A DNA stretch of 64,000 bases from CAYYUA01 sp964542585 (GCA_964542585.1 CAZIUI010000005.1:75757-139756), one strand, 5' to 3'; numbered from the stretch's first letter, positions 51,120 to 60,074 are shown. The notes: generated by a model not told the origin, from the sequence alone. Made by a program: numbers and translations.

Positions 51120-53618
51120 CTATTCCTGATAATACACCCGCTTAACTCGTTGGGAAACACTGGTCAGGATCTCGTAAGGGATAGTTTCGGAAAGCCGGGC
51201 CATTTCCTCAATGGTGGGGTCCTGCCCGAATACAACAGCCTGATCTCCTTCCTGTGCTGGTATTCCTGTGACGTTAACCATGGTCATATCCATGCAAACA
51301 TCCCCGATAACGGGAGCGTAGTGTCCGTGAATTTTTACATATCCCCGGCCATTGCTCAATTGACGGCTAAAACCGTCCGCATAACCAATAGCAAGGGTGG
51401 CTATGGTAGTGAGTTCATGGATCTGCCCTTTCCTGCCATAGCCAACGGTGTCGCCTGGTTTCAGGTGCTTGATCTGGGAGATCTGCGTGGACAAGGTAGC
51501 CGGCGTTGCCAGCTCTTCATTGAGCATTCCTGTTCGATCAACCCCGTAAAAACCAATGCCTAACCGTACCATTTCGTAATGCGCTTCGGGGAACCTTAAG
51601 ACGCCATTGGTATTTAGGATATGGCGGGGAAATGGATACCCCACGGCTTCCTGTACCACCTTGGCCATGTGGTCAAACTGAGTGATCTGCGCATGGGTAA
51701 AGGCATCTTCGGAGGGATCATCAGATGCAGCAAGGTGAGAGAACACGCTTGCCAGCTTCAGGTAAGGCTTATTCTGAAAGGCTTGTATAAAGGCGGGGAG
51801 TTCATCCTCTTCCACCCCTAAACGGTGCATACCGGTGTCCAGCATCAAATGAAGGGATACCGAGTGGCCCGGTTGCATTTGTTCCAAAGCTTCTTGTAGC
51901 TGCTGTAGATGGGCTACACTGTAGATCTCGGGTTCTAGTTGGTAAGCCAGGATGTCTGGAAATGCGCGAGCTTCCGGGTTCAAAACCATTATCGGCATTT
52001 GAACTCCTGCTTTCCGGAGAGCCACACCCTCATCCGCATAAGCGACACCAAGGTAACTTACACGGTGATGCGCTAAGAGGTTAGCCACCTCATAAGTACC
52101 GCTCCCGTAGGAGAAGGACTTCACCATAACCATAGTCTGAACGCCTGGCTTCAGGCGCCTTCGGTAGGCGTTCAGGTTTTGAACCAGGGCATTGAGGTTC
52201 ACTTCAAGGACAGTCCGGTGGCTGGCTTGTTCCAACTCCCGGCTGATTTGCTCAAAACCAAATTGCCGGGAACCCTTGAGAAGGAGTGCTTCATCCGCAA
52301 AATGGTAAGATGGCAAGGCCGAAAGGAAACCCTCAGTACTTTCATACACATCAGTAAAGTCAGGCAACTTATGCTTTTGCCGTTTTAGGGCCGGCCCGAT
52401 CCCGATGATACGGTCTAAAGCCTGCCGCTGCAGGAGTTCCCCAATTGCTTGATAAAGCCTTTCTTCGTTGGCACTGCTTTCCAAGAGGTCCGAGAGGATG
52501 ATGGCTTTCTTAGCATGTTGTTGTTGCCGTTTCAGCTCGTCCAGTGCTATGCGTAAAGAGGGCAGATCCGCATTGTAAGTATCGTTTATAAGGGTGCAGC
52601 GGTTGATGCCCTGCTTCAGTTCTAACCGCATGGCTACTGGGGTCAGGTGCCGGTACCGCTCCTGGAGGGCTGATGGCTGATAACCTAGCGCCTGGGTGGT
52701 CAACCAACTATTGGCCGCATTCTCAACAGAGGCCTGATCTGAAAACGGTAGGGTTAGTTGAGCCTCCGCATAGTCAGCTTTCAGTGTAATATTCTGCTCA
52801 TCGCGGATTTGAGAGAAAGCAAACCTTGCCGGTGAATGGTCTCGGCTAAACGTCCAGCTCCAGCTTTCAAAACCCTGATGCCGGAAATACCCTTGCTGAA
52901 TTTGCTCATCAAGCTTAGCCGTTAAGGCGGGGTAGCCGGCTGGATAGATCAGCCTCTGGGCATCCTGAAAAAGGGTTAGCTTTTCAGCAGCTTTTTCTTC
53001 GTAGGTTTCAAAATTGGCTTGATGGGCTTCTCCCAGGTTCGTAAATACGCCAATGGACGGCTGGATAAGAGGGGTAAGGTTCGCCATTTCCCTTGGTTTG
53101 GAGATCCCGGCTTCAAAGATCCCCAGCTCATGGTCTGGCCGGATCTGCCAAATGGATAAGGGCACACCGATCTGGGAATTATAGCTTCGGGGGCTTTTGA
53201 CAATCCGGTAATCGTGGTAAAGCAACTGGTAAAGCCATTCTTTCACAATGGTCTTCCCGTTGCTACCGGTAATGCCTATCACCGGCAGGTCAAAATGCCG
53301 GCGATGAAAAAGGGCTAATTGTTGAAGGGCAGTTATGGCTTTATCCACCTTCAAGATATGAGAATGGGCAAAAGCCGCTTTATCCAGTATATGATTAGGA
53401 TCCTGCTCTACAATAAAGCTCCGGCAGCCTTTTTGATAAGCCTCTTTCAGGTATTGATGGCCATCCGCGTGAGCCCCTTTGATAGCGAAGAAGATAGTAT
53501 TTCCGGCTTGTTGCAGTTGACGGGTATCCACGCTGAGGTTTACAATCTCGGGGTTAGCAGTAGGCTGGCTTAGCCAAGTGCCATAGAGCTGATCCGCCAA
53601 TGTTCGGAAAGCATACAT
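51120..53618 (-). CDS. murF-alr: Fused MurF ligase / alanine racemase
   Basis: This 832-residue protein joins two peptidoglycan enzymes. The N-terminal part (1 to about 455) is UDP-MurNAc-tripeptide:D-Ala-D-Ala ligase, with the ATP site GITGSNGKTIVKEWL and INDTYNADLPSLRIAL. The C-terminal part (about 462-832) is a fold-type III alanine racemase with its PLP lysine in MVMVKSFSYGSGTYEV and the second catalytic base Tyr in LAIGYADGFSRQ. The racemase makes the D-Ala for the dipeptide that MurF attaches. This fusion is known in Bacteroidota. Gene order with cdaA and folP upstream suggests one operon. Confidence 0.96.
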   Translation of the reverse strand: MYAFRTLADQLYGTWLSQPTANPEIVNLSVDTRQLQQAGNTIFFAIKGAHADGHQYLKEAYQKGCRSFIVEQDPNHILDKAAFAHSHILKVDKAITALQQLALFHRRHFDLPVIGITGSNGKTIVKEWLYQLLYHDYRIVKSPRSYNSQIGVPLSIWQIRPDHELGIFEAGISKPREMANLTPLIQPSIGVFTNLGEAHQANFETYEEKAAEKLTLFQDAQRLIYPAGYPALTAKLDEQIQQGYFRHQGFESWSWTFSRDHSPARFAFSQIRDEQNITLKADYAEAQLTLPFSDQASVENAANSWLTTQALGYQPSALQERYRHLTPVAMRLELKQGINRCTLINDTYNADLPSLRIALDELKRQQQHAKKAIILSDLLESSANEERLYQAIGELLQRQALDRIIGIGPALKRQKHKLPDFTDVYESTEGFLSALPSYHFADEALLLKGSRQFGFEQISRELEQASHRTVLEVNLNALVQNLNAYRRRLKPGVQTMVMVKSFSYGSGTYEVANLLAHHRVSYLGVAYADEGVALRKAGVQMPIMVLNPEARAFPDILAYQLEPEIYSVAHLQQLQEALEQMQPGHSVSLHLMLDTGMHRLGVEEDELPAFIQAFQNKPYLKLASVFSHLAASDDPSEDAFTHAQITQFDHMAKVVQEAVGYPFPRHILNTNGVLRFPEAHYEMVRLGIGFYGVDRTGMLNEELATPATLSTQISQIKHLKPGDTVGYGRKGQIHELTTIATLAIGYADGFSRQLSNGRGYVKIHGHYAPVIGDVCMDMTMVNVTGIPAQEGDQAVVFGQDPTIEEMARLSETIPYEILTSVSQRVKRVYYQE

Positions 53619-53632
53619 GGGTCAATGTGGTT

Positions 53633-54442
53633 TTAGCTAAGGGAAGGATCGTAAAAATGGTCTTTCAGGTAATTCGTCAGCCGGCGAGCGCTCAGGCCTA
53701 GTTCCAAACTCCCCTGATGAGCCAGGCCCATTGAGCCATTTTCTTCTGAAATAATGATGGTAATGGAATCAGTCTGCTCGCTGATCCCTAAAGCCGAACG
53801 ATGGCGCATGCCCAGGTCCCGGGAGATCTCATCATTTTCTGAAACTGGTAGAATACAGGAAGCCGCTTTGACTTCATTATTGGCTATAATCACAGCGCCA
53901 TCATGTAAGGGGCTGGTTTTATTGAATATCGTTTCTAAAAGCTTACCGCTGACCCGCGCTTTCAGCTCAACACCTGAGGCCGAATAATTTTTGAGTTCGG
54001 AAGTTTTAGCCAGAACGATTAAAGCTCCGGTATAATGGCGGGATAAATTGCGGCAGGCACTCACAACCTCGCTGTAATTGAGCTCTTTGAGCTCGGATTC
54101 AAAATCCCATTGCCAGGGGAAAAGCTTTCGCCAGGAAAATTGCTGATTGAAATAAATACTGTTCCGGCCGATCATCAGCAAATACCGGCGGATCTCCTGC
54201 TGGAATACGATCAGAATGGCCAGTACGCCTGCACCCCAGAATTGCCCCAGAATGGTCTCCAGCAAGCGCATATCCAACGCTTTGACCGCAAGCCATATCA
54301 AAAACACAAAGAGCAGCCCCAGGAATATGTTAAAGGCAACGGTGCCTCTTACCAGCTTGTAAAGCGTGTACAAGAGCAGGCCAACTAAAAGGATATCGAG
54401 GATATCCAGGATGCGGATTTTGAGGAAATCCAGAAGTTCCAT
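53633..54442 (-). CDS. cdaA: Diadenylate cyclase CdaA (c-di-AMP synthase)
   Basis: CdaA makes the second messenger c-di-AMP from two ATP. The 269-residue membrane protein has three N-terminal transmembrane helices (about 10-85) and a DAC domain. The DGA motif lies in SPLHDGAVIIANNEVKAA and the RHR motif in GMRHRSALGISEQTD, both intact. c-di-AMP controls osmolyte transport and cell-wall balance in many bacteria. Here the gene lies 14 bases upstream of murF-alr and 12 bases after folP, which links it to wall synthesis by operon. No phosphodiesterase is in the window. Confidence 0.96.
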   Translation of the reverse strand: MELLDFLKIRILDILDILLVGLLLYTLYKLVRGTVAFNIFLGLLFVFLIWLAVKALDMRLLETILGQFWGAGVLAILIVFQQEIRRYLLMIGRNSIYFNQQFSWRKLFPWQWDFESELKELNYSEVVSACRNLSRHYTGALIVLAKTSELKNYSASGVELKARVSGKLLETIFNKTSPLHDGAVIIANNEVKAASCILPVSENDEISRDLGMRHRSALGISEQTDSITIIISEENGSMGLAHQGSLELGLSARRLTNYLKDHFYDPSLS

Positions 54443-54454
54443 ATCAGTGATTCA

Positions 54455-55351
54455 TCAGCTATTAGCCGTGCTTATCGGCTGGTCAACCGGTGTGGATTGG
54501 TAATGTTGCCAGAGCGTTACAGCTTCTACAGCAGGTTTAACATCGTGCACACGTAGGATCTGAGCGCCTTGCTCCAAAGCCAGTGTATTGAGAACAGTTG
54601 TGGCATTACCGCCTTCCTCAGGCGGAATATTGAGGGTCTTTTTGATCATGCTTTTACGGGACAGCCCCACCAGCAAAGGGAGGCCGAGCTCGCGAAATAC
54701 GTATAGCTGGCGAAGCAATTGGTAATTATGCCCTAGCGTTTTACCGAAACCAAAACCCGGATCCACGATCACATCCGGTAAATGGCGTTTTTTGAGGTTT
54801 TCAATTTTACTGGATAGCTCCCTTATGATCTCTTGTGTCACATCATCATAAGTAGGATTTTGCTGCATGGTTTGTGGATTGCCCTGCATATGCATTAGGA
54901 TATAGGGGACCTGGAGACGGGCAACCGTTTCAAACATGGTATCATCCAGGTTTCCTCCGCTAACGTCATTAATGATAGCCGCGCCTGCCTGTACTGATTC
55001 CTCTGCTATGGTACTCCGAAATGTATCAATGGAGATGAAAGTATCTGGGAACCGTTCTAAAATCGCTTCTATGAACGGTATGGTCCGGTTGCGTTCTTCA
55101 GCTTCGGGCACCCACTCTGCTCCCGGTTTGGTAGAATGCCCCCCGATATCAATGAAATCAGCACCTTCTTGTAGGAACTGCTCAACCTGGGTTAGCACGG
55201 CATCTTTCTCCTGGAACCGGCTACCTTTGTAAAAAGAATTGGGCGTGGTGTTAATGATGCCCATAACCCTGGGTTTTTGCAGGTCTATAAGTTGACCCTT
55301 GCAATTGATCAAAGCGTAATCGGAGGCAAACGGTGTATTTTGAGTAGTCAT
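54455..55351 (-). CDS. folP: Dihydropteroate synthase
   Basis: FolP joins p-aminobenzoate to the pterin in folate synthesis and is the sulfonamide target. The 298-residue TIM-barrel protein contains VMGIINTTPNSFYKGSRF, DIGGHSTKPGAEWV, IINDVSGGNLDD, VDPGFGFGKTLGHN and LVGLSRKSMIKK, covering the pterin and pABA sites. The ATG at 55351 is used: the longer frame begins inside the divergent DUF1599 gene and adds a 41-residue stretch unlike FolP. It heads the folP-cdaA-murF/alr cluster. Confidence 0.96.
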   Translation of the reverse strand: MTTQNTPFASDYALINCKGQLIDLQKPRVMGIINTTPNSFYKGSRFQEKDAVLTQVEQFLQEGADFIDIGGHSTKPGAEWVPEAEERNRTIPFIEAILERFPDTFISIDTFRSTIAEESVQAGAAIINDVSGGNLDDTMFETVARLQVPYILMHMQGNPQTMQQNPTYDDVTQEIIRELSSKIENLKKRHLPDVIVDPGFGFGKTLGHNYQLLRQLYVFRELGLPLLVGLSRKSMIKKTLNIPPEEGGNATTVLNTLALEQGAQILRVHDVKPAVEAVTLWQHYQSTPVDQPISTANS

Positions 55352-55354
55352 TTT

Positions 55355-55362
55355 TAGCTTTG
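55355..55362 (+). promoter_or_regulatory. Candidate -7 element for DUF1599 gene, nearly leaderless
   Basis: TAGCTTTG matches TAnnTTTG and ends only 5 bases before the ATG at 55368. Initiation at the usual distance would give a transcript with almost no 5' leader. Confidence 0.45.
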
Positions 55363-55367
55363 TTAAA

Positions 55368-55973
55368 ATGCCAGTTCTAAACTGGAAAAATAAAAAATCT
55401 GCGCCTGTGGCCAGCAATACCCATGAGCAATACCGGGCAGCCATTGGCAAAGCCCGCCAAACTTTCATTTCCAAGAATCAGGATTATGGCACGGCTTGGC
55501 GCATTTTGCGCATTAGTTCTTTGGTTGACCAGCTATTCATTAAAGCCCGGCGTATTCGTAGCATTGAAGAAAACCATCAATCAGCTGTGGATGAGGGGGT
55601 TGAATCTGAATACATAGGATTGATCAATTACGCAGCACTAGCCCTTATCCAGGATCAATTATCAGCTGATGCAGAACTTGAACTCCCTTTTCAGAAGGTT
55701 GTGGATCATTATGATGCGGTGATCAACGAGGCATGGGAATTGATGACTAAAAAGAACACGGATTATGGAGAGGCTTGGCGGCAAATGTGGATAACTTCTC
55801 TCACGGATTTGATCCTGATGAAACTTTTGCGGATTCGAAAACTTTTAACACAAGAAGCAGAGCATGTTCAGTCCGAGGGTATCGATGCCAACCTTTACGA
55901 TATCATCAATTACAGTGTTTTTGCCCTTATAAAAATAAATGAGCAGCATGAAAGCGATAATAACGGGTCTTAG
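55368..55973 (+). CDS. DUF1599 protein with two tandem domains
   Basis: The 201-residue protein has two copies of the DUF1599 unit. The first (about 22-100) carries FISKNQDYGTAWRILRISSL, and the second (about 115-195) carries MTKKNTDYGEAWRQMWITSL. Each ends in a conserved INYAALALI/INYSVFALI helix. The family resembles nucleotide-pyrophosphohydrolase-like helical bundles, but its function is not established. It is divergent from folP and overlaps the DoxX-type gene by 35 bases, so the latter is co-transcribed. Confidence 0.88.
   Translation: MPVLNWKNKKSAPVASNTHEQYRAAIGKARQTFISKNQDYGTAWRILRISSLVDQLFIKARRIRSIEENHQSAVDEGVESEYIGLINYAALALIQDQLSADAELELPFQKVVDHYDAVINEAWELMTKKNTDYGEAWRQMWITSLTDLILMKLLRIRKLLTQEAEHVQSEGIDANLYDIINYSVFALIKINEQHESDNNGS
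55371..55385. promoter_or_regulatory. 15-bp palindrome at the folP/DUF1599 divergence
   Basis: CCAGTT-CTA-AACTGG is a perfect 6-bp dyad with a 3-base centre. It falls on codons 2-6 of DUF1599, just after the predicted transcription start, and 20 bases before the folP ATG on the other strand. It could be an operator for both genes or a chance palindrome. Confidence 0.3.
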
Positions 55974-57102
55974 TCGCCTCCTCGTTGGAGGGCTTTTTGT
56001 TTTTTCCGGAGTGGTAAAGGCCAACGATCCGATGGGGTTTACTTACAAATTGGAGGAATATTTCACCGTATTTGGAATGAGTTGGCTGGATCCTGTGGCA
56101 CCCTATCTGGCTATTCTAGCCTGTGTAGTAGAAGTGTTTGTGGGGATATTGCTGTTATTAGGCCTTTGGCGGAATTTATCCCTGACACTCCTGATGCTGA
56201 TGGTCGTGTTTTTTGGCTTTTTAACCTTTTATTCTGCCTATTTCCAGGTGGTTCAGGATTGCGGATGCTTTGGGGATCTGCTCAAAATGACACCCTGGGA
56301 ATCTTTTTACAAAAATGTGGCGCTTTTTGTATTAGCGGTAATTCTGATCCGTCTTCGGTATTTGATCAATCCCTTGTTTTCAAAGCAGCTGACCAAGCAG
56401 ATCGGCATTACAGGACTGGGTTTAACGATCTTATTTCCACTCTACACCTATAATTTCCTGCCGGTTTGGGATTTCCGACCTTATGAAGTCGGAAACAATA
56501 TTGCTGAGCTGATGAAGGTTCCAGAAGATGCGCCTGAAGCTAAATATAAGACACGGCATATCTACCAAAACAAAAAAACCGGAAATAAAAAAGCATTTAA
56601 AACTGCTAACATTCCGACAGATACAACACGATGGAAGTGGGATACAACGAAAAATAAACTTATTCAAAAAGGTTATCAACCTCCGATTCATGATTTCTCT
56701 CTCCAAAGCTTTGATGGATACAATTACACCAATGACTTCTTAAGCCAGAAAGGTTATCGCATTGTCGTTGTGCATAAAAACCTGAAAACGGCTAATAAGC
56801 AAGCACAGGAAGATTTGAATAAGTTGGCTAAAAAGGTAAAGGGCAACCGGCACATCAATATTTGGGGCTTGACCTCCTCCAGCCCTGAGGTCTTTGAAAA
56901 GTTCAAGGAGGAGACCGGTTTAAATTACCGCTATTTCCTGATGGATAGGACGACCCTCAAAACCATTATTCGCTCCAATCCTGGCGTGCTACTAATGAAA
57001 GGTAACGTTGTGAAGGCTAAATGGTCCGCCCTGAATATTCCGAATTTCCAGGAAGTGCAGCAGCTCATGGATATCTCGGAGCCTACGGAAGCTGATCGGT
57101 AA
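55939..57102 (+). CDS. DoxX-family membrane protein fused to a thioredoxin-like domain
   Basis: The 387-residue protein has an N-terminal four-helix DoxX/MauE-like region (about 5-150; LLVGGLFVFSGVVKANDPMG is the family hallmark) with a periplasmic Cys pair in QDCGCFGDLLKMTP. Its C-terminal part (about 240-375) looks thioredoxin-like (IHDFSLQSFDGYNYTNDFL, PGVLLMKGNVVKAKW) but shows no CxxC. This arrangement fits a redox relay in which the membrane part handles quinone or disulfide exchange. It overlaps DUF1599 by 35 bases; ATG 55948 is an alternative start with less overlap. Confidence 0.85.
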   Translation: MSSMKAIITGLSRLLVGGLFVFSGVVKANDPMGFTYKLEEYFTVFGMSWLDPVAPYLAILACVVEVFVGILLLLGLWRNLSLTLLMLMVVFFGFLTFYSAYFQVVQDCGCFGDLLKMTPWESFYKNVALFVLAVILIRLRYLINPLFSKQLTKQIGITGLGLTILFPLYTYNFLPVWDFRPYEVGNNIAELMKVPEDAPEAKYKTRHIYQNKKTGNKKAFKTANIPTDTTRWKWDTTKNKLIQKGYQPPIHDFSLQSFDGYNYTNDFLSQKGYRIVVVHKNLKTANKQAQEDLNKLAKKVKGNRHINIWGLTSSSPEVFEKFKEETGLNYRYFLMDRTTLKTIIRSNPGVLLMKGNVVKAKWSALNIPNFQEVQQLMDISEPTEADR

Positions 57103-57115
57103 CTAACCGTGCTTT

Positions 57116-58174
57116 ATGCTGAATTTTGTCCTGCGCCGGTTGTTTTATGGTATTCTCGTACTATTTGGTGTGGTGACCGCGGTTTTCTTGATGTTCAATG
57201 TGCTGCCAGGCGATCCGGCTCGTCAAGCGCTAGGGCAACGGGCTGATGAGGCTACCCTGGAAGCAGTCAGAGCCGAGTTCGGTTTGGATAAACCCCTATA
57301 TAGCCAATATTTTGCTTACCTGAATGACCTGTCCCCACTTTCCCTTCATCAAGCAACCCAAGCTAACCAGGATAAATACGGCTATTTATCGCTTCTTGAG
57401 GTGGGCTCTGGTAAGGTATTGGTAGCCAAAGCGCCTTATCTCAGGAGGTCATACCAGAGCAGGCGGCCGGTGAGTGCCATTCTTAAAGGGGCCTTTCCGC
57501 AGACGGCTATCCTGGCTTTTACGGCTTTATGTTTTGCTTCTATCGTAGGGGTGATTTTCGGGGTGCTTTCTGCCCTTTACCGCTATTCATGGCGTGACCA
57601 TACATTGATGATCATGGCGATTGTAGGGATCGGAACGCCTTCTTTCTTCTCAGCCATCCTGTTTTCCTGGATTTTTGGGTATGTCTTATCCGATACCACT
57701 CACCTTAACATGTTTGGCGGTCTTTACGACTATCACCCCTTTGAAGGACAGGTGATCATGCTTAAAAACCTTATCCTGCCCGCCTTAACCCTGGGCATTC
57801 GTCCGCTAGCCATCGTTACGCAACTTACACGCAGCTCCATGCTGGATGTCATGAGCATGGATTATGTTCGCACAGCAGTTGCCAAGGGGATGAAACAACG
57901 AGCTGTTATTGTTAAGCATGCTTTGAGAAATGCATTGAATCCTGTAATGACGGCTGTCTCAGGTTGGCTCGCTTCTTTGCTTGGTGGGGCTTTTTTTGTA
58001 GAATACATATTTGATTGGAAGGGAGTTGGGAAAGTCACCATTGATGCGCTGAACAAAAATGATTTTCCCGTAGTGATGGGAGCCGTGTTGCTGATTGCTG
58101 TGATTTTCATTGTTGTTAATTTGTTGGTGGATATCATGTACGGGGTTTTGGATCCGCGTGCAAGGGTTCGTTAA
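57116..58174 (+). CDS. DppB/OppB-type ABC transporter permease
   Basis: The 352-residue permease begins LRRLFYGILVLFGVVTAVFL and carries the family LPGDPARQALGQRADEATLE, six transmembrane helices and the EAA-type coupling loop in VRTAVAKGMKQRAVIVKHAL. It matches one of the two membrane subunits of dipeptide/oligopeptide importers. The partner permease, binding protein and ATPases are not in the window, so it must pair with genes encoded elsewhere. A hydrophilic insert of about 45 residues follows the first segment (around 75-115). It follows the DoxX gene by 13 bases and precedes aroK. Confidence 0.9.
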   Translation: MLNFVLRRLFYGILVLFGVVTAVFLMFNVLPGDPARQALGQRADEATLEAVRAEFGLDKPLYSQYFAYLNDLSPLSLHQATQANQDKYGYLSLLEVGSGKVLVAKAPYLRRSYQSRRPVSAILKGAFPQTAILAFTALCFASIVGVIFGVLSALYRYSWRDHTLMIMAIVGIGTPSFFSAILFSWIFGYVLSDTTHLNMFGGLYDYHPFEGQVIMLKNLILPALTLGIRPLAIVTQLTRSSMLDVMSMDYVRTAVAKGMKQRAVIVKHALRNALNPVMTAVSGWLASLLGGAFFVEYIFDWKGVGKVTIDALNKNDFPVVMGAVLLIAVIFIVVNLLVDIMYGVLDPRARVR

Positions 58175-58184
58175 GTATAGCTTT

Positions 58185-58700
58185 ATGAAAATATACTTAC
58201 TGGGTTTCATGGGCGTGGGCAAATCTGCTTACGGGCGGCAATTAGCGCAAAAGCTTAATTATGATTTCCTTGACCTGGACACGCAAGTTGAGGATCAAGC
58301 AGGATTAACCCTTCTGGCCATTTTTGAGCAATATGGCGAAGACGTCTTCCGGGAATGGGAACAGCAAGCCCTTTACGAAACAGCCCATCTTAAGCATACG
58401 GTTATTGCTACCGGTGGTGGTACTCCCTGCTTTTATGAGAACCTTAGCTGGATGCAGGAACAAGGCGTTACCATTTACCTGAAGATGCCACCTGAAAAAC
58501 TAGTCAAGCGGCTAAAAAAAGACCAACAAAAACGCCCGCTTCTGAAGGATATGCGGCCCAAAGCCCTTGAGCAATTTGTTCACCAGAAACTGCAGGAACG
58601 GATGCTTCAATACTTACAAGCTCAATTAGTGGTGGATCCCGTGGAATTTCCGCCTAAGATGATGAAGCAGCACCTATCCGAAGGTTGGCTTAAGGTGTAG
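58185..58700 (+). CDS. aroK: Shikimate kinase
   Basis: AroK phosphorylates shikimate in aromatic amino acid synthesis. The 171-residue protein has the P-loop GFMGVGKSAYGRQLAQKL, the shikimate-binding DLDTQVE and FREWEQQAL, the Walker B-like IATGGGTPCFYE and the lid Arg in KRPLLKDM. The ATG at 58185 is used; the longer frame begins inside the permease gene. The 3' end overlaps the convergent rsmD gene by 11 bases. Confidence 0.95.
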   Translation: MKIYLLGFMGVGKSAYGRQLAQKLNYDFLDLDTQVEDQAGLTLLAIFEQYGEDVFREWEQQALYETAHLKHTVIATGGGTPCFYENLSWMQEQGVTIYLKMPPEKLVKRLKKDQQKRPLLKDMRPKALEQFVHQKLQERMLQYLQAQLVVDPVEFPPKMMKQHLSEGWLKV

Positions 58701-59244
58701 GTTTATCATTGGTATAGCCAAAAAAACTAAAGATCGACTTGCCGTATTTGCGGGTTCGCCGGAGGTTGGAATGGCTTTCAAACCCTTCCTTTTTGAAATG
58801 CTCCATGATGATCCATCCCTTCGGGGCTAATACATGACGGTCTAAGATGAGGTCCACCAAGTGCTGTTTCCCTTCCATCGCAAAAGGGGGGTCGATAATG
58901 ATCAGATCAAATTGGCTTTCCGTGATCCTGACGTAATCGAATACATCCATTCTCAAGACTTCGATCTCCTCAAGGCCCACGCGGTTTTTTTCTTCTTCGA
59001 TGAAAGCCACAGAAGCTGCGTGTTGGTCTACCGCAACCACATCCGGTACTCCGCGTGAAGCCAATTCATAACTTACACTCCCGGTTCCGCTGAACAGATC
59101 CAAAGCCCGGGTATCTTCAAAATCAAAATAGTTACCAATGATGTTGAAGATGTTTTCACGGCTGTTGTCCTTCATTGGCCGCAGGTCCATTCCTTTAAGC
59201 GGCCTGAGCGCGGTCCCTTTTTTACGTCCTCCTATTATTCGCAT
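58690..59244 (-). CDS. rsmD: 16S rRNA m2G966 methyltransferase RsmD
   Basis: RsmD methylates G966 of 16S rRNA. The 184-residue protein begins MRIIGGRKKGTALRPLKG, has the SAM motif ALDLFSGTGSVSYELASRG and the catalytic DPPF motif in IIIDPPFAMEG. Length and motif order are normal. Its start overlaps the end of the DUF3822 gene by 10 bases, a pairing often seen in Bacteroidota, so the two are translated together. It is convergent with aroK. Confidence 0.95.
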   Translation of the reverse strand: MRIIGGRKKGTALRPLKGMDLRPMKDNSRENIFNIIGNYFDFEDTRALDLFSGTGSVSYELASRGVPDVVAVDQHAASVAFIEEEKNRVGLEEIEVLRMDVFDYVRITESQFDLIIIDPPFAMEGKQHLVDLILDRHVLAPKGWIIMEHFKKEGFESHSNLRRTRKYGKSIFSFFGYTNDKPTP

Positions 59245-60074
59245 AAGGGCAAGCCTAAAATGTTGTAAAATAAATGTTCAGGGACTTTATCCAGCTCATG
59301 GGCATAATTGAGGGTGCTTATCCGGCTAAGGAAGCGGGGATAACGAATATACCGGTAAAGCTGCTGGAACCGTTTCGAATGCTTGAAAACCATACCGGAC
59401 GCATATACAGCGTGCTGATGCAGATCCAGACCTGTAGCTTTGGCCGTTGCGGCTAAATAATACAGAAGATCCGCATCCCGGTGGATTGTGAAAGTATTGA
59501 AAAGCTGAAGATTACCCGCTTTTATAACCGCTACCCGCAAATGGGAATCTGTAACATCAAAACATAAAACCGGTTGAGCCTGCTTTTGGAACTGCACTAA
59601 TAAGCTGGCTAGCCAAGGAGTTGCTACGTGAAATGGATTCGGCAGCCATGGAGACTGCTGATAGGTGCTTAGCCAGGAGGCATTAACAGTAAAGAGCACG
59701 TAGGCTTCCGCTTGTGGAAGGTAATTAACCTCAATTACCTGGTCATTCAAGGTGCCGAAATTTAACGTTGCATAAGCAGCAGCAAGATCGCTGTGATAAA
59801 GGGCAGCTGGTATAAGGGTTACATCATTGGTATCCAGGACTAATTGGGGCCGCAACCCTGTTTCTAGCCAGTTATCTAAGGGTAAAAGCTCCTTTAAAGA
59901 CTCCTGATCATGGAAAGGTTTGCTATGAAGGTAGCAAAGGGTATTCTGATTATCCAGAACATGAAGGCAGGCAAAGGAGTCAAAAAGGCTGATAAAAAGT
60001 TGATCGCCTTCTTTAGCCCCAGTAGAAATAGAGGGATCTTGGATTGTTCGCTCCAGCACTGCTTCCCGCTCCAT
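59235..60074 (-). CDS. DUF3822 family protein
   Basis: The 279-residue protein belongs to the DUF3822 family, an actin-like/ASKHA-fold family restricted largely to Bacteroidota and commonly encoded directly before rsmD, as here. Visible features are LFISLFDSFACLHVLDNQ near the N terminus, CFDVTDSHLRVAVIKAGNLQ (about 170-190) with the beta-hairpin pattern of the family, and LYASGMV-like VYASGMVFKHSKRF. The function is unknown. Confidence 0.85.
   Translation of the reverse strand: MEREAVLERTIQDPSISTGAKEGDQLFISLFDSFACLHVLDNQNTLCYLHSKPFHDQESLKELLPLDNWLETGLRPQLVLDTNDVTLIPAALYHSDLAAAYATLNFGTLNDQVIEVNYLPQAEAYVLFTVNASWLSTYQQSPWLPNPFHVATPWLASLLVQFQKQAQPVLCFDVTDSHLRVAVIKAGNLQLFNTFTIHRDADLLYYLAATAKATGLDLHQHAVYASGMVFKHSKRFQQLYRYIRYPRFLSRISTLNYAHELDKVPEHLFYNILGLPLCE

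Noticed and set aside
54455..55474. Longer N terminus for FolP (41 extra residues)
   Set aside because: It would begin inside the divergent DUF1599 gene and the extra stretch does not match the FolP family. ATG 55351 is preferred.
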